This document shows, piece after piece, positions 1 through 7,052 of a DNA stretch of 41,260 nt (position 1 is its first letter; the number at the start of each line of letters is the position of its first letter). Below the pieces are notes generated by a model that was given only the letters and a program-made list of their open reading frames with translations, was not told where the DNA came from and did no database searches. This stretch comes from an uncultured Lachnospiraceae bacterium (GTDB taxonomy: Bacteria > Bacillota > Clostridia > Lachnospirales > Lachnospiraceae): positions 1 to 41,260 of the forward strand of contig CAJTYJ010000016.1 in assembly GCA_910583895.1 (NCBI GenBank). Direction: 5' to 3'. A program made the translations under genes and the position numbers.

Positions 1-7
1 ATCATAT

Positions 8-82
8 GGTGGGTATAGCGCAGTTGGTTAGCGCGCCAGATTGTGGCTCTGGAGGTCCAGGGTTCGAATCCCTGTATCCACC
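8..82 (+). tRNA. tRNA-His (GTG)
   Basis: A full cloverleaf can be folded. The 7-bp acceptor stem GTGGGTA/TATCCAC is extended by an extra 5' G at position 8 opposite C at 82, the G-1 identity mark of tRNA-His. The anticodon loop TTGTGGC carries GTG at about 41-43, and the T arm has GGTTCGAATCC. No CCA is encoded. It is first of three closely spaced tRNAs. Confidence 0.96.
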
Positions 83-97
83 TTGAATCAAAGATCA

Positions 98-170
98 TGG
101 GCTATCGCCAAGCGGTAAGGCACAGGACTTTGACTCCTGCATTACGCTGGTTCGAATCCAGCTAGCCCAG
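98..170 (+). tRNA. tRNA-Gln (TTG)
   Basis: The acceptor stem TGGGCTA/TAGCCCA, the anticodon stem CAGGA/TCCTG with loop CTTTGAC (anticodon TTG) and a T arm with GGTTCGAATCC are all visible. The gene lies 15 bp after tRNA-His with no terminator between, so the cluster is probably co-transcribed and processed. Confidence 0.96.
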
Positions 171-198
171 CTCGGGCATGAAACAATGCACACAGGAT

Positions 199-271
199 GG
201 GATATTAGCTCAGTTGGTAGAGCACTTGACTTTTAATCAAGTTGTCCGGGGTTCGAATCCCCGATGTCTCA
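199..271 (+). tRNA. tRNA-Lys (TTT)
   Basis: The acceptor stem GGGATAT/ATGTCTC contains two G-U pairs. The anticodon stem CTTGA/TCAAG holds loop CTTTTAA with anticodon TTT. The T arm has the standard GGTTCGAATCC. It is last in the cluster and is followed directly by a terminator. Confidence 0.96.
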
Positions 272-273
272 TG

Positions 274-303
274 AAAAGCACTGCAAAGCAGTGCTTTTGT
301 TTT
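274..303 (+). terminator. Terminator of the tRNA cluster
   Basis: Perfect 11-bp stem AAAAGCACTGC / GCAGTGCTTTT (274-284 with 288-298) with a 3-nt AAA loop, followed by a T-rich tail. It starts 2 bp after tRNA-Lys. Confidence 0.9.
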
Positions 304-427
304 GCGTAAAATACTTTGCAGGTTTATCGTGATCCATTGTGGAAAATGTAAAAAAGGAGCGGGATGTCTTTGTTTTTTTTGTTTGCGAAAACCGCGAAAA
401 ATGTCGAAAATTTATATGTTTTGTCAA

Positions 428-456
428 TGTACAAAAAGCTGTGAAAGACGTATAAT
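428..456 (+). promoter_or_regulatory. Predicted sigma-A promoter without a clear gene
   Basis: TGTACA at 428-433, a 17-bp spacer and a perfect TATAAT at 451-456. The expected start is near 463. No ORF with a good ribosome binding site follows before the terminator at 623-653. Confidence 0.5.
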
Positions 457-462
457 AATTCC

Positions 463-653
463 AGCAAGTGCAGAGGAGCAAGGAGTCCGGCACTTCGAAT
501 ACAGAGATATTTATGGATGGTACTGCACCCCCTAATCCCCCTTTTAATGAATAAACCCTCCCTTTTGATTATTCTTTTATAGGCAGTATCGTTGATAAAT
601 ATAGATAAAAAAGTTGTTGCAGAAAAACCAGAGGTCCCCCGCCTCTGGTTTTT
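463..653 (+). ncRNA. Possible small RNA or tiny-peptide transcript
   Basis: The stretch 300-660 has no convincing gene, but it contains a consensus-like promoter (428-456) and a strong hairpin with T tail (623-653), defining a transcript of roughly 190 nt. A small hairpin AAGTGC/GCACTT can form near its 5' end. A 13-codon ORF starting near 514 has no evident ribosome binding site. Existence as a transcript is inference only. Confidence 0.25.
623..653. terminator. Bidirectional terminator
   Basis: 12-bp stem AAAAACCAGAGG / CCTCTGGTTTTT (623-634 with 642-653) with a 7-nt C-rich loop. The A and T runs on both flanks allow termination in both directions. On the minus strand it closes the pilus-like operon that ends at 681. 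Confidence 0.85.
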
Positions 654-680
654 CTGGTTCTGAAATTTGTTTTCTTTCGT

Positions 681-1742
681 TTATAATTTCGGGCCGAGCA
701 GTCTTGGAACGGTTGCGTACTCCAGGGCGGTGTCTTTGGTGATGATGCCTTTGTGGTACAGATTCAGAAGATAACTGTCCATGGAAAACATATCCTGACT
801 GGTGCTTGGAGAGGAGTAGATCCTGCCGTCGATCTGAGGAATCTTCTTTCCACGGATCATGCTGCGGATATCCGGTGTGACGGTCATCAGCTCAAAGACT
901 GGCACCAGCGTGTTCTCGGCTGTGGGAACCAGCTGCTGGGATACCACACCCTGCAGGACCATGGAAAGCTGGTCTGCGATCTGACGCTGCTGGCTTGGAG
1001 GAAAGACGTCAATGATGCGGTCCACGGCCTTTGCGCTTCCGGTGGTGTGGAGGGTGGAAAAGACCAGATGTCCGGTCTCGGCAGCAGTCACCGCAACCTG
1101 GATTGTCTCAAAGTCACGCATCTCTCCTAAGAGAATGACATCCGGACTCTGACGAAGGGCTGCCCGCAGAGCAGTGGCATAGCTTTCGGTATCTGTGTTG
1201 ATTTCTCTTTGGCTGACGATGCTTTTGTCGTGCCGGTGTAAGAATTCCAGAGGATCTTCCAGTGTGATAATGTGTTTTTCCTGAGTCCGGTTGATGCGGT
1301 CGATGATGCAGCCAAGGGTAGTGGATTTTCCGCTGCCGGCTGGGCCGGTTACCAGCACCAGACCTTTGGAAAAACGATGGAGTGACATGATGCTCTCCGG
1401 AATGCCCAGAACTTCCGGGTTTAAACGGGAGGAGGTGATCACGCGGATTACGGCGGAAAGAGAACCTCTCTGCTTGTAGGCGCTGGCACGGAATCTGGAT
1501 ATTCCAGGGATGGGGAAGGAGAAATCATCGTCTCCGGTTTCTTTCAGTTTATTCATGGGGCGTTCTGCCATAGCGTAAATCTCTTCCAGAAACTGCTCTG
1601 TTTCCGGAGGCATCATTTTTTCCTCTCCGGCTTTGACCATGGAATTGTTGATCCGCATGGTGGCCGGGAGGCCAGTCACGATAAAGAGATCGGAAGCATT
1701 TTGCTGGACGGCCTTTATAAGCAGTTCTTTTGCGTTAGTCAT
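681..1742 (-). CDS. pilT: PilT-family type IV pilus ATPase
   Basis: The 353-residue product has the order of a PilT/GspE secretion ATPase: an N-terminal PAS-like domain (about 1-110), Walker A GPAGSGKS (133-140), an Asp box ITLEDPLEF (159-167), Walker B DVILLGEMRD (201-210) and a His box ETGHLVFSTLHT (222-233). Length and motifs fit a retraction-type PilT better than PilB, but the C-terminal AIRNLIRE retraction motif is not recognisable, so direction of action is uncertain. An upstream in-frame extension exists, but ATG at 1742 is chosen because AGGAGG lies 7 nt before it and the extension runs through a tandem repeat. It is the last gene of a minus-strand operon and acts at the inner face of the membrane, powering the GspF/PilC protein encoded upstream. 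Confidence 0.9.
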   Translation of the reverse strand: MTNAKELLIKAVQQNASDLFIVTGLPATMRINNSMVKAGEEKMMPPETEQFLEEIYAMAERPMNKLKETGDDDFSFPIPGISRFRASAYKQRGSLSAVIRVITSSRLNPEVLGIPESIMSLHRFSKGLVLVTGPAGSGKSTTLGCIIDRINRTQEKHIITLEDPLEFLHRHDKSIVSQREINTDTESYATALRAALRQSPDVILLGEMRDFETIQVAVTAAETGHLVFSTLHTTGSAKAVDRIIDVFPPSQQRQIADQLSMVLQGVVSQQLVPTAENTLVPVFELMTVTPDIRSMIRGKKIPQIDGRIYSSPSTSQDMFSMDSYLLNLYHKGIITKDTALEYATVPRLLGPKL

Positions 1743-1768
1743 GATAGTATCCTCCTGATATAATGTGC

Positions 1769-1970
1769 ATCTCTCACTCCCAGTGCCCGGGCTCAGAGTT
1801 GCGGTGCGTCTGCGCGTGGCAAAAACTTTCCTGGCATGAGATTGGATAGATGCTGATGTGAAGTTTTGCATCTCTCACTCCCAAAGTTCAGGCTCAGAGT
1901 TACAGTGCACCTGCATGTGGCAAAAGCCTTCCTGGCATGAGATTGGATAGATGCTGATATAAAGTTTTGT
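1769..1970 (-). repeat. 101-bp tandem repeat, two copies, structured
   Basis: Unit 1 is 1769-1869 and unit 2 is 1870-1970; a third copy begins (ATCTCTGATT) and is lost. The units differ at scattered positions. Within a unit, GCATCT pairs AGATGC (1767-1772 with 1848-1853), CTCA pairs TGAG (1773-1776 with 1837-1840) and CCAG pairs CTGG (1780-1783 with 1831-1834). In unit 2 CCAG becomes CCAA, which keeps pairing as G-U only if the minus strand is the RNA. That strand is also the one transcribed towards the ATPase gene. No known riboswitch consensus was recognised. Confidence 0.85.
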
Positions 1971-2015
1971 ATCTCTGATTATGGGAAATGCGGTTGTGGA
2001 TTTTTTGTATTTGGT

Positions 2016-2498
2016 TTAAAAGGTCATAAGGTTCAGTGTGTCCTCTCCTTCCCAGGCGGTGGATGGGATTTCCTGCCAGGAAGTGATTCGGTAGTAGCCT
2101 TCCTGCATCTGTCCGGGCTCATTCAGGGCCAGCACGACTTTGAGCGCCTGGGTGTCACTTATGGACACTTCGTAGGAGATGGAAGGAGATTCCAGGGAAA
2201 GATCCGCGGTCAGAATCTCCATGGATGCAAGTTCGGTTTCCAGGGCAGTGTAATAGTTCTGCGGATTCTGGCTGTAGGTGTCGTGCAGAATCTGATCAAC
2301 CTCTTTTAAGATCCCGGTGGCCTGCGCAGAGGCTTCATAATATTCCGTGTTGTGCCGGGCAATCTTCTGGCTGTACTGGCGGTCGCTTACTGCGCCGGAA
2401 AGAGACAGGGCGGAAAAAGCCACCAGACACAGGATAATGAAGATCATAAGCAAAGAGACAGAACCGATATTGGTCACCGGATAAGAACGTCGTTTCAT
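2016..2498 (-). CDS. Small pilin-like membrane protein (PilX-like)
   Basis: The 160-residue product has a short basic N-terminus (MKRRSYPVTNIGS) followed by one long hydrophobic helix at about 12-35 and an extracellular domain of about 125 residues. This is the shape of a type IV minor pilin or pseudopilin, although no clean Gly/Phe-Thr-Leu-Ile-Glu processing site is present. The start at 2498 follows AGGAG at a rather long distance (about 13 nt). It lies between the PilT-type ATPase and another pilin-like gene on the same strand. I do not recognise a named family; the role as a minor subunit is inferred from shape and context. Confidence 0.7.
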   Translation of the reverse strand: MKRRSYPVTNIGSVSLLMIFIILCLVAFSALSLSGAVSDRQYSQKIARHNTEYYEASAQATGILKEVDQILHDTYSQNPQNYYTALETELASMEILTADLSLESPSISYEVSISDTQALKVVLALNEPGQMQEGYYRITSWQEIPSTAWEGEDTLNLMTF

Positions 2499-2545
2499 AT
2501 ATGAAAAAAGGCTCCTTTCTGTCGGCAATGAGTAAAGCGGTAAAA

Positions 2546-3001
2546 TCAAAGATGTTCCACCGGAACATACTGCCGGTATGTAGTTCCCTCCAACTGGTAG
2601 ACCGGTTCCGTATGGTGATCCTTGTACAGGATCACAGACCATTCGGTGGTCTGGATATCACTCTGGACCGTGATGATGTCCATCTGATAGGCCATGTGTT
2701 CGCTGTCACAGGAATAAAAGTCTTCATCAAATAAAAGGGTGATGCTGTTTTCTCCTGAGAGAACAAAGGAATTGGGATACTGTTCCATGATCTGTTTCAT
2801 GGGTTCTTCGGCCTGTCCTAAAAGCTCTGCGGCGGAGGTGACGCATCGGACAGCCTGGTCCAGCTCTTTGGTGTCTTTTCCGATGAGACTTGCCTTTACA
2901 AAGATTTGGAGGCATACAGCGCTGGCCAGAGCGAAGAACAAAATGGAGAGGATGAGCTCCATCAAAAGCAGGCTGGAACGGCCGGAAGCTTTTTTCTTCA
3001 T
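2546..3001 (-). CDS. Pseudopilin-like protein
   Basis: The 151-residue product begins with a basic stretch and then a prepilin-like helix, SLLLMELILSILFFALA (about 9-25), in which Glu14 sits like the conserved Glu5 of type IV pilins; the usual preceding Gly is replaced. A C-terminal globular domain of about 120 residues follows. ATG at 3001 is chosen over an upstream in-frame start because AGGAG lies 7-8 nt before it. It overlaps the end of the DUF4860 gene by 4 nt, indicating translational coupling in the pilus-like operon. The prepilin peptidase needed to process it is not encoded here. Confidence 0.75.
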   Translation of the reverse strand: MKKKASGRSSLLLMELILSILFFALASAVCLQIFVKASLIGKDTKELDQAVRCVTSAAELLGQAEEPMKQIMEQYPNSFVLSGENSITLLFDEDFYSCDSEHMAYQMDIITVQSDIQTTEWSVILYKDHHTEPVYQLEGTTYRQYVPVEHL

Positions 3002-3483
3002 GGCACGCTCCTTTCTGAAGTGATCAAAGAGCTTTTGCATCCGTCGCTGTCCACAGCGGTAAACTGATAGACCTGTTCATCCAGCTGTTCAATGGACAGT
3101 GAAGCGATCTCCATGATATCCTTTCCGTCTTTTAAGGAAAACAAAATGCCGTCGTTGATGAACAGCTCTTTCAGCATTCCTTCATATTCATATATATAAG
3201 TGGTACAGGGGGTACCGTTGTAAACCGCGGACATGGTCAGACAGTCGGTTCCGTCCACGACGGACATCCCGACAGCCCCCTGAGCGTCGTTCTGCCGTAT
3301 TTTCTCAGAGATATAGGCCAGAACGGTACGGTTCTGGTCATTGGCCGCCATACGGTTGGTGGTGGAAGCGTAGATGTCTGCTGCCAGAATCAGTACACTT
3401 AAAGAGGAGGCAGCGAATACGAAGAACAGCGCAATGGGAAAGATCAGGTCGATCACATGGCTGCTTCGTGTCTGAAATCTCAT
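2998..3483 (-). CDS. DUF4860 family pilus-cluster protein
   Basis: 161 residues with one N-terminal membrane helix (about 10-34, VIDLIFPIALFFVFAASSL) and an extracellular domain that ends with Ser-rich strands. The N-terminus resembles the DUF4860 family, which in Clostridia is found in type II secretion or type IV pilus-like clusters; the family assignment is from memory of its pattern. It overlaps both neighbours by 4 nt (ATGA), so it belongs tightly to the operon. It is likely a minor pseudopilin or assembly subunit. Confidence 0.75.
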   Translation of the reverse strand: MRFQTRSSHVIDLIFPIALFFVFAASSLSVLILAADIYASTTNRMAANDQNRTVLAYISEKIRQNDAQGAVGMSVVDGTDCLTMSAVYNGTPCTTYIYEYEGMLKELFINDGILFSLKDGKDIMEIASLSIEQLDEQVYQFTAVDSDGCKSSLITSERSVP

Positions 3484-3818
3484 GGTCTTTCCCTCCTGTC
3501 TATAATGGTCACATCCGGAAAAAGATTGCTTCCCAGGACCTGATAGTCTACGAAGAACCGTTCTTCGTCATAGGTAAGGCCGTAATGCTCTTTTAAATAC
3601 AAAAGACTCTCCGGATAAGTGCCTTCGATGGCATAACAGTGGACGATTCCGCGGCTTAGAGCACGCTCCAATGTCTCTCTTGCCTGAGCGTCTGTCCGGT
3701 CGGCTACCCGGGCGATCCCAAGAAGAAAGAGGGTAAGGACCACCAGAAAACCGGCGATGGATGTCAGAAAGCTTCCGGAAGAAGTACGGTGCTTCTGGGT
3801 TTCAAAACGATGCATCAT
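3480..3818 (-). CDS. Small membrane-anchored pilus-cluster protein
   Basis: 112 residues: a basic N-terminus, one membrane helix at about 17-38 (LTSIAGFLVVLTLFLLGIA) and an outer domain with the segment CYAIEGTYPESLLYLKEHYG. That segment resembles pilin-type subunits, where an N-terminal helix is followed by a YP-containing turn. Two consecutive ATG codons (3818 and 3815) are possible starts. It sits 21 bp after the GspF/PilC gene and overlaps the DUF4860 gene by 4 nt. It is the best candidate for an abundant subunit because it directly follows the platform gene, but this is inference. Confidence 0.7.
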   Translation of the reverse strand: MMHRFETQKHRTSSGSFLTSIAGFLVVLTLFLLGIARVADRTDAQARETLERALSRGIVHCYAIEGTYPESLLYLKEHYGLTYDEERFFVDYQVLGSNLFPDVTIIDRRERP

Positions 3819-3839
3819 TAAAGAGATTCCCCCATTTCT

Positions 3840-4889
3840 CTACAGACTGGACATGATTCCCATAAGAGGAAGCATGACGGATAAAAGGATCAGTCCGACG
3901 ATCAGAGAGAGGACGATGACCAGCGTAGGTTCCAGTGCGGCGATCAGGCCGGAGAACTTCTGATCAATCTCGTCCTGACACTGATCTGCGATGTCCTGCA
4001 TTACTTCGTCCAGGGCTCCGGTCCGGTCGCCGATGGATGCCATGCGGGCATAGATGCCGGAGAAAACGCCGGCGTCCAGAAGTGCTTTGTAAAACTCCTG
4101 CCCCTCATCCAGCGCTTCCCTGCACACTCCAAGTTTTGTTGCAAATTCATCGTGATCAATGAGGCCTGCGGTCATCCGGATGCATTCTTCCGGACTCATG
4201 CCGCTGCTGAGAGTCAAAGACATGCCCCCGGCGAACCGGCACAGGGCGATTTTTTCCAGAAAGATTCTGGTGCCCGGCGCGTGGGAGGCCAAAGAGCGAA
4301 GCTGCATGCGTCCCTTCTTTGTACGGCTGAAATAAAGGACTGCAGCCACCAGAAGAATCGTAAAGACGATCAGAATCGTGGAATAATAATTGATGACCGT
4401 GCCGAAGTTTAAGATCGCTTTGGAAAGCCCGGTCATCTCAGTGCCCAGCTGCTGGAAGATCTGATTGAAGATCGGCATCACTTTGGTAATCAAAACCAGG
4501 ATCACTAAAAGCATCATAAAAACCATGATCAGCGGATAGGTAACGGCGTTTTTGATGGTCATTGCAATGGAAGCCTCTCTGTCATAATAGACGCTGAGGG
4601 CATCCAGTACGTCATCCAGCTTTCCGGTGTCTTCTCCGATCCGGACCATCTGCAACATATATTCCGGAAAAGCAGCGGTGCTTTTCAAGGACTCATAAAG
4701 ACTTCCGGTTGCCTGCAGATTCGTGTCGATCTGGGATAAAAGATCCTGTTCCTGGGCATTCTTTGCATCTTCTAGCATGATGGAGATTCCTTCCATGGCG
4801 AAAATGCCGGAGTGGAGGATCATTGCCATCTGGGAACAGAAGGCGGACACTTCCGTATTCGATAGGGGAGTAAAGGTTGATTGTGACAT
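3840..4889 (-). CDS. Type II secretion / type IV pilus platform protein (GspF/PilC)
   Basis: 349 residues with two tandem T2SSF domains (about 15-140 and 215-340), each followed by strongly hydrophobic segments (about 115-137, 165-187 and 322-346). Typical sequences include GEDTGKLDDVLDAL and the matching second-half IGDRTGALDEVMQDIA. This is the inner-membrane platform that couples the cytoplasmic ATPase to pilin insertion or extraction. The start at 4889 is preceded by AAAGGAG. It follows the transglutaminase-like lipoprotein by 40 bp and precedes four pilin-like genes. Confidence 0.92.
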   Translation of the reverse strand: MSQSTFTPLSNTEVSAFCSQMAMILHSGIFAMEGISIMLEDAKNAQEQDLLSQIDTNLQATGSLYESLKSTAAFPEYMLQMVRIGEDTGKLDDVLDALSVYYDREASIAMTIKNAVTYPLIMVFMMLLVILVLITKVMPIFNQIFQQLGTEMTGLSKAILNFGTVINYYSTILIVFTILLVAAVLYFSRTKKGRMQLRSLASHAPGTRIFLEKIALCRFAGGMSLTLSSGMSPEECIRMTAGLIDHDEFATKLGVCREALDEGQEFYKALLDAGVFSGIYARMASIGDRTGALDEVMQDIADQCQDEIDQKFSGLIAALEPTLVIVLSLIVGLILLSVMLPLMGIMSSL

Positions 4890-4929
4890 ATAAGCTCCTT
4901 TCCCGGCCGCATGGGATGCAGCAGAGTAA

Positions 4930-5892
4930 TTAGTAGTAATATTTTACGGTATAGTTGCTGCCGTCGCCGATGAACTGCTTCAGATCCCGGTCGTTGGTGC
5001 TGGCAGCAAAAGTGGGATCCATAAGGCTCCAGGAAGAACCGTCAAATTCAATGATGTTGTCGATCCATCCGACCTCTTTTACATAAACGCTGATCCAGGC
5101 ATGATAAGCTTCGCCTGCATATCCGATCTCCAGCCGGGTGGGAATGCTCTGGGAGCGAAGCATGGCGGCGGTGAGCGCCGCGTAGTCAAAGCAGATTCCC
5201 TGTCCGGTGCGAAGCGTATCATCCACATCCGGAAGGTATCCGTAGGAGACACTGGAAGCCTTTTCTGTATCATAGGTGATATTCGAGGTGACATAATGAT
5301 AAATACTCTCGATCACTTCCAGTTCGGAATGCATGCCCTCTGCCAGTTCTTTTCCTTTTTCAACCGCATCAGAGCCGGAGACAAAAAACACATACTGGTT
5401 GGGATACAGGAAAGGAAGAAATTCATCTTCGATTGCGGCATCCACATCCTGGGAAAATGCGACTGAATACATGTCGCCTTCTACATTTTCCAGAACCGTG
5501 AGGGTATAGCTGCCGTCTCCGCCGGAAAGGGGGAAGGTCTCATATTCCTGGTTCTGCGACAACAGATAGGTGTAGGTGTCTTCGCCTGGGGTCTCCACCT
5601 GCAGTTTGACTTTTTGATTGGTGCCGGTATAACGGACCATAAAATATCCCTGGTCTGTGTGAGAGGCATCGATGGTTACCGTGTCGGTACCGTAGGAAAC
5701 GGTCTCATCAGCGGCGGGAACCATAACATTTGGTGTATTGTCCCTGGCCGGCTCCTGTGCTTCAGCGGCAGGAACCAGCGCAGAAGTACTGTCCCTGGCT
5801 GGTTCTCCTGCATGGTCTGCAAAGCTGTCTCCTTTACAGCCCCCAAGGAACACGCAGCATGAAACAAGTATGAGGATTGTCTTTTTGCTCAT
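4930..5892 (-). CDS. Transglutaminase-like lipoprotein
   Basis: 320 residues. A signal peptide ends in lipobox FLGGC (Cys19), followed by a low-complexity linker with an imperfect duplication (PARDSTSALVPAAE / PARDNTPNVMVPAAD). A central beta-rich region is followed by a transglutaminase-like core with the triad Cys234 (GICFDYA), His264 (AYHAWISV) and Asp292 (LMDPTF). The protein should sit on the outer face of the membrane. Such folds act as thiol proteases, amidases or cross-linkers; the substrate is unknown. It is first in the minus-strand pilus-like operon, behind a good promoter, so a role in pilus maturation or wall remodelling is plausible. Confidence 0.85.
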   Translation of the reverse strand: MSKKTILILVSCCVFLGGCKGDSFADHAGEPARDSTSALVPAAEAQEPARDNTPNVMVPAADETVSYGTDTVTIDASHTDQGYFMVRYTGTNQKVKLQVETPGEDTYTYLLSQNQEYETFPLSGGDGSYTLTVLENVEGDMYSVAFSQDVDAAIEDEFLPFLYPNQYVFFVSGSDAVEKGKELAEGMHSELEVIESIYHYVTSNITYDTEKASSVSYGYLPDVDDTLRTGQGICFDYAALTAAMLRSQSIPTRLEIGYAGEAYHAWISVYVKEVGWIDNIIEFDGSSWSLMDPTFAASTNDRDLKQFIGDGSNYTVKYYY

Positions 5893-5944
5893 GTACAGTG
5901 ATATCCTCCGTCGTGTGTCTATTCAGGTAAATTCAGATATTACA

Positions 5945-5973
5945 AGTATACTACTGAAGCCTCTGATAATCAA
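5945..5973 (-). promoter_or_regulatory. Promoter of the pilus-like operon
   Basis: On the minus strand: TTGATT (5973-5968), a 17-bp spacer and TATACT (5950-5945). It lies about 50 bp upstream of the lipoprotein gene start at 5892 and is divergent from the promoter at 6101. Confidence 0.7.
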
Positions 5974-6100
5974 TCTTTTTGTGCCCGAAAGGAACAGGAG
6001 AGGCTGCTTTTCAATGATACGGATCATAGAGTAAAAAGAAACAGTTTATTGAGACATTTCTTAATCTTCTCTTAATTTTTTATTCCTTGTTCGATAGCGT

Positions 6101-6129
6101 TTGACTTTGGAGGCGGGCAGTGGTAAACT
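6101..6129 (+). promoter_or_regulatory. Promoter of the DUF4352-like lipoprotein gene
   Basis: TTGACT at 6101-6106, a 17-bp spacer and TAAACT at 6124-6129, followed about 70 bp later by AGGAGG and the ATG at 6202. Confidence 0.65.
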
Positions 6130-6201
6130 TGAAATCGACATGGCATGTCTCGAAGGACAGAGGCATGACTAGAATCAGATCGTAATGAGGAGGATGTACG
6201 G

Positions 6202-6708
6202 ATGAAGAAGATGTTAACTGCTTTACTGTCTCTGATGCTGATGCTGTCAATGGTCGGCTGTGGGAAAAAGGATGGTTTTGGCGCAGCCATGAAGACCTAC
6301 TTTTTCACTTACACGGTCAACAGCGCGTATGTATGCAGCGAGTTTGAGGGTTATCAGCCTGCAGAGGGCAATCGGCTTCTGGTTGCAGATGTGACAGTAA
6401 AGAACACTTTTGACAGCGAGATCGAGATGTATGATACCGACTTCCAGGCACAGTGGGGCGAAGACGGAGAAGATGCATTCAGCGTTCCGATCACCTACGA
6501 TGGAAGCGAGGAAGGCCTGGACGTGCTGACAGACAACCAGCTTCCGGGAATCTATCCGCTGGCAAAGGGAGAGTCTAAGACGGGTCTTCTGGTATTCGAA
6601 GTGCCGGCAGACAGCGGGCTGGATTATTCCATCTCCTATATGGAAGCCTTTGACGACGATACCACAGGCGAGACATTCTTTGTGAACTTTACCGCAGAGG
6701 AGCGTTAG
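6202..6708 (+). CDS. DUF4352-like lipoprotein
   Basis: 168 residues. A signal peptide with lipobox SMVGC (Cys20) is followed by one immunoglobulin-like beta domain (about 45-165), with the pattern VADVTVKNTFDSEIEMYDTDF and PLAKGESKTGLLVFEVP that is typical of DUF4352. It should be anchored outside the membrane. No enzymatic motif is seen, and such proteins are usually of unknown binding function. AGGAGG lies 8-9 nt before the ATG. It is a single-gene unit with its own promoter and terminator. Confidence 0.8.
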   Translation: MKKMLTALLSLMLMLSMVGCGKKDGFGAAMKTYFFTYTVNSAYVCSEFEGYQPAEGNRLLVADVTVKNTFDSEIEMYDTDFQAQWGEDGEDAFSVPITYDGSEEGLDVLTDNQLPGIYPLAKGESKTGLLVFEVPADSGLDYSISYMEAFDDDTTGETFFVNFTAEER

Positions 6709-6790
6709 AGCTGATCTGAAGCTGACAGAAAGCAATTTTCAGACAGGTTCTAATACCGCACGACAGGAACAGGATCCGACAGGATACAAA

Positions 6791-6827
6791 TGAGGGGATG
6801 CTTACCATAGATGCATCCCCTCATTTT
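6791..6827 (+). terminator. Terminator after the DUF4352-like gene
   Basis: Perfect 11-bp stem TGAGGGGATGC / GCATCCCCTCA (6791-6801 with 6813-6823) followed by TTTTGT. Confidence 0.85.
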
Positions 6828-6860
6828 GTCCCGTAAAACGGCAAATAAGAAAGAAAAGAA

Positions 6861-6900
6861 CCCTGAAAAGGGAGGATGCCGGGTGCTGTTCACCCGGCAT
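6861..6900. other. Two adjacent hairpins in a non-coding stretch
   Basis: The gap 6709-7052 holds the terminator at 6791 and then two further hairpins: CCCTGAAAAGGG (6861-6872) and a perfect 10-bp stem ATGCCGGGTG / CACCCGGCAT (6876-6885 with 6891-6900). Neither has a T tail on the plus strand. No clear promoter was found for the gene at 7053. They may be part of its leader or a regulatory site. Confidence 0.5.
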
Positions 6901-7052
6901 ATTATGAAAAAGTTTATTTAAAAGTATTAGCTGACTGGCCTTTGTTCTTGATAGTCTTATTATATGGAAAAGAAATGAAGGAATCATGTTCATAAAGTAA
7001 ACCTTTTTTAAAAGAATCATGAACAATCTATGAACGGGAAAGGGCAGATAAA

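Noticed and set aside
302..535. Plus-strand ORF of 77 codons after the tRNAs
   Set aside because: It starts with TTG without a ribosome binding site, begins inside a terminator tail and runs through the predicted promoter; no similarity is recognised.
1743..1871. N-terminal extension of the PilT-type ATPase by 43 codons
   Set aside because: It reads through the 101-bp repeat, has no ribosome binding site, and the inner ATG has AGGAGG at the right distance.
1769..1970. c-di-GMP riboswitch pair before the pilus ATPase gene
   Set aside because: The conserved GEMM-I bases (GGGCAAACC and GGGACGCAAAGC type segments) are not present on either strand.
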